Positions 61,801 through 64,000 of a DNA stretch of 64,000 nt are shown here, one piece after another. Source of the stretch: Pseudomonadota bacterium (lineage in GTDB: Bacteria; Desulfobacterota; Desulfovibrionia; Desulfovibrionales; Desulfomicrobiaceae); assembly GCA_018902545.1 (NCBI GenBank), contig JAHIQM010000011.1, forward strand, positions 1 through 64,000. The letters run 5' to 3'. Every line of letters starts with the position of its first letter. The stretch's first letter is position 1. The position numbers were made by a program, and so were the translations under genes. Under the pieces are notes generated by a model. It searched no databases, was not told the DNA's origin, and saw only the letters and a program-made list of their open reading frames with translations.

Positions 61801-62596
61801 GTGTATCTACGCTTTCAAGATCCTCCTCGTCGCTGATGTCATCAAGGAGCGGAGCCGCCTGTCCGCCTGAAGCCCCCATGGCCCGCACCAGGCGTTTCCA
61901 ATCGTCAAGAGGCATATCAACGCCAAGTACGGCCGTGTCGGCTTCCACACCGTGGAAATCAGTGCCCGCGCAGGCCAGCAGTCCAAGATCGACAGCCAAT
62001 TCCCGGAGCATCCCATTTTCACCGGCCGCGCCGTGGGGACCGGTCACTTCGATGCCGTCCAGCCTCAGGCGTTGCAGATCGGTGACGAGGGCGCGCAGAT
62101 CGTTGGGCTCAGTCTCATATGCCAGGGGATGGGCCAAAAACGCCAGTCCGCCAGCGCGATGCACCAAGGCGATGGCGTCCTGTGTATCGATCTTGCCTGT
62201 TTCCGCCACCCCAGGTGCGGGATCGGCCAGCAGCTTCGGGGCCTGGAGCTGGGAGGGCATGCGCCGCAGGGGGCCCTGATGCCTGGAGATGCGGTCGTGG
62301 CGCAAGACCTGCAATGTTGTGCGGAATTCCAAGTGCTGTGGATCGAAGCCATAGGCCAGAATATGTATTTCGCGGCCGTGGAATTGCGTAGAGATTTCCG
62401 TACCGGACAGGAAGCCGATGTTGCGTCGTTTCAGCGCCGTGTGAAACCGGTTCAGACCTTCTATGGAATCGTGGTCGGTCAAGGAGGCATAAACCACACC
62501 GGCCGTGGCCAGACGGTCGGCCAGAACTTCGGGGCTCAGTTCTCCGTCGCTGAAATGCGAATGACAATGCAGGTTGACGCGAATGCTCGTGGTCAT
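58892..62596 (-). CDS. PHP phosphoesterase-TM-Cache_2-TM-PAS-CBS pair-DUF294 nucleotidyltransferase fusion
   Basis: NLHCHSHFSDGE, LTDHDS, AHPL, GTDFHG (PHP); DYFWIQD...WSWVIGTGMYIDDVE (sCache); PAS; CBS pair; AMGSQGRQEQTLLTDQDNAIIYE (NTase); start set at ATG 62596. Confidence 0.85.
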   Translation of the reverse strand: MTTSIRVNLHCHSHFSDGELSPEVLADRLATAGVVYASLTDHDSIEGLNRFHTALKRRNIGFLSGTEISTQFHGREIHILAYGFDPQHLEFRTTLQVLRHDRISRHQGPLRRMPSQLQAPKLLADPAPGVAETGKIDTQDAIALVHRAGGLAFLAHPLAYETEPNDLRALVTDLQRLRLDGIEVTGPHGAAGENGMLRELAVDLGLLACAGTDFHGVEADTAVLGVDMPLDDWKRLVRAMGASGGQAAPLLDDISDEEDLESVDTQRRWSSFPPRIILPSLLAIVLFIVSIWGMLLPTIELTLVDRKRDMIRELTNTALSLLATAEREERAGLLSREQAQQKAKENIQSLRYGKDGKDYFWIQDLQPQMLMHPYRPDLDGKDVSDFTDPRGVRIFVQFAQIVRQQDEGFVEYVWQWKDDPERMAAKESYVRGFKPWSWVIGTGMYIDDVELEIKRIEQNIVYLLVGIVALVFAVLLSNVRQVLSMERKRRDMQTNLQQAEQRYRTLIEATTEGSLLVLGGRCRYGNPTALNLTGYTADRLELLELADLIPHEPFNAQVWAHIESLQTGAAGSKSFEAMLERADGEKRECLVTLNPMILAGLPGLIVLLKDIHPSVLEAGSIIKLGQAAQAAAIGIFLAKAERRGVIMAMNAPALQLLQSISPTKDDRFALEDLFDDGEEFNLFNKDLRRTETPLERMIQKLGNDGIMRTFSLSAVLAPEQLGEPATVNCVISDVTDRVRRERERETLIEKLRVSLLFLQEPVGQLGSEPVSCHLDTPVHEAASLMVERDTTSIVVKNDAGEGAGFLTDRDFRKRLAGKPEADMQVPVRTFMSQPLVTISEHAMIYEALMLMEEKKVQHLVVHDGGGQIKSVVRAKNLLQFHRYGPEVLPREIARATSVEQVLQCCHRTTALVRALIEAGARPRTVAYMTTAVCDAATIRFIEFAVEEIGPPPTAFAFIAMGSQGRQEQTLLTDQDNAIIYEQSDASAELLKEYFLSMGQRVCHWLDQAGYALCDGLVMANNPEWCHSLPKWKEKFTAWITKAEPKEILDFSICLDFRAVYGDAELADKLRIHIYKELQGRPSFFPHLAQNVLLFKPPFRLLGRIIKSSGSAQDAGRLNMKETLMPLISFGRLYALKHKLPYTHSMERIEALVWKKVLQPAACDAVSASYDFMMRLRFQAQLNAIQEDRPLDNSIVLNELGNMDEAMLKQAFLQIESLQRKVGYDFLGGAEWPGH

Positions 62597-62723
62597 GGCT
62601 CGGTGGCTGACGTCTCGCAGGTTAAACGTTGCGGCTGAGTGCCTGGGTTGCAAGGCATTGTTGCCTCTGCCTACCAATCATGGGAACGGAAGCATAGAGC
62701 TTTCGCACAGATTGGGTTGGATA

Positions 62724-62763
62724 CAAAAAAAACGCCGACCTTGACAAGAAAGGTCGGCGTTCG
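62724..62763 (-). terminator. Rho-independent terminator after the symporter
   Basis: aacgccgacc-n-ggtcggcgtt with T-run on the minus strand. Confidence 0.85.
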
Positions 62764-62784
62764 GGTTGATTCTCAAACTCGATG

Positions 62785-64000
62785 TCAGTCGGTGTCCGGC
62801 CTGTGGGCCTGGGCCAGGAATTCTTCGGCATTTCTTCCGGTGTCGGAGGTCATCATGGTCACCACCAGCAGCATCAGAGAGGATGCGACCACACCGAAAA
62901 GGCCGGGACCGCCGCCCACGGGCAATCCGAGAATGGTAAATGCGGGTCCCTTGGCGAAAAGTAGGACGATAAAGACCACCGAAACGCCAAGCCCTGTGAG
63001 GATACTGGCGATTATGCCCTGACGGGTTGCGCGCTTCCACCACAGCGTGGCGAGCATGGCCGGGAAGATTGCGCTGGCCGCGATGCCAAACGCGAGCATG
63101 ACCAGCCAGGCGATGTTTTCATCCTTGAGCAGGACCGCCAGTGATACAGCGATGGTGGACATGAGCAGCGTGGTGATCTTGGCGATGCCCAGTTCCTGCT
63201 TTTCCGTGGCGTTGGGGTTGATGTAGACTTTGTACAAATCGTGGCTGACCGACGATGCCACGGTTATCATGAGCCCTGCCGAGGTCGAGAGAATGGCTGC
63301 GACCGCCCCGGCTGCGCCTATGGCCATCAGCCAGGTACCGCCAACACGGAAGCTCATCTCCAGCACGGCCATGTTCTTGGCCAGTCCAACTCCCACCGGA
63401 CCCTGGGAGATCCATGTCACCAGTTGCGGGTAGATTCCGGGAAAGAGCAGAAAGCCAAGTATGATCGCACCAAGATAAAAAATGCCCAATGCGACGATGC
63501 ACAGGGCCACGCTTTTTTTGGCCGCCCTTGCGCTGGGGACAGTGAAGAACATGATCAGAATGTGCGGCAGACCGGCAGTACCGAAAACAAGGGCAATGAC
63601 TGTGCTGACCATGGCCAAGGTGCTGGCGGTTTTGACTCCGATGGTCATGGTCGTGTCGGCTTCCGGCAACATCTGTCGTGCGGTTGCGATTGCCTGATCG
63701 GCTGGCAATGCTTTGATGGCTTCGACCACGGCCGGGTCGGAAGCTGCGATAAGCGGCGGCACGGTTCGGTCAGCGATGGCCAGAATTTCATAAATCGACC
63801 CGTTGCCGACCATGAAAAAGGCCAAGGTGACCAATATGACCATGGTGCCCCAGAGGAAAAGACCCTGAATGACCTGATTGTAGAGCGTGGCCTTCATTCC
63901 GCCGAAAATGATGTAAATGCTCATCAGAATGCCCAGGCCAATGGTCACCCACACGAAATTCCATTTGAGCAACATTTCGAACAGCAGGCCGGCACCAAGC
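62785..64000 (-). CDS. Sodium:solute symporter (cation/acetate symporter-like), N-terminus beyond window
   Basis: SSS-family TM pattern; AAGAVAAILSTSAGLMITVASSVSHDLYK. Confidence 0.88.
   Translation of the reverse strand, partial: LGAGLLFEMLLKWNFVWVTIGLGILMSIYIIFGGMKATLYNQVIQGLFLWGTMVILVTLAFFMVGNGSIYEILAIADRTVPPLIAASDPAVVEAIKALPADQAIATARQMLPEADTTMTIGVKTASTLAMVSTVIALVFGTAGLPHILIMFFTVPSARAAKKSVALCIVALGIFYLGAIILGFLLFPGIYPQLVTWISQGPVGVGLAKNMAVLEMSFRVGGTWLMAIGAAGAVAAILSTSAGLMITVASSVSHDLYKVYINPNATEKQELGIAKITTLLMSTIAVSLAVLLKDENIAWLVMLAFGIAASAIFPAMLATLWWKRATRQGIIASILTGLGVSVVFIVLLFAKGPAFTILGLPVGGGPGLFGVVASSLMLLVVTMMTSDTGRNAEEFLAQAHRPDTD

Overview
GC-rich chromosomal window, probably from a sulfate-reducing deltaproteobacterium (Desulfovibrionales-like; inferred from gene content, not tested). 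Most of it is ordinary core genome: chemotaxis and two-component genes, UDP-glucose and glycogen metabolism, proA-nadD, msrB, type III glutamine synthetase, a biotin cluster, mgtE, pcm, mrp, pgsA, pilT/pilU, fbp, tsaD, trxA and bamD. The accessory zone is about 22.9-32.6 kb. It starts at a tRNA-Val/tRNA-Asp pair, and the 3' part of tRNA-Asp is duplicated 4 kb downstream, which suggests an attL/attR pair. Inside or beside this zone are: an integron attC-like site between an AlbA_2-type ATPase gene and a frameshifted, truncated ORF; four exact copies of AAATCCCAATT at exact 22-bp spacing upstream of a DUF4143 AAA ATPase; 9-bp-period GTCCAT/ATGGAC arrays flanking a four-helix-bundle-suffix gene; a duplicated 3' remnant of a phosphotransferase gene; and an SDR fragment fused to a copy of the tRNA-Asp downstream terminator. 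Outside the island, the two most interesting loci are an eight-gene overlapping biotin cluster with its own fatty-acid-synthesis-like module (42.1-36.4 kb) and a 1.2-kaa PHP-Cache-PAS-CBS-DUF294 fusion next to a sodium:solute symporter (58.9-64 kb). No CRISPR array, rRNA or transposase was seen. All family calls are from reading translations; no database search was run.
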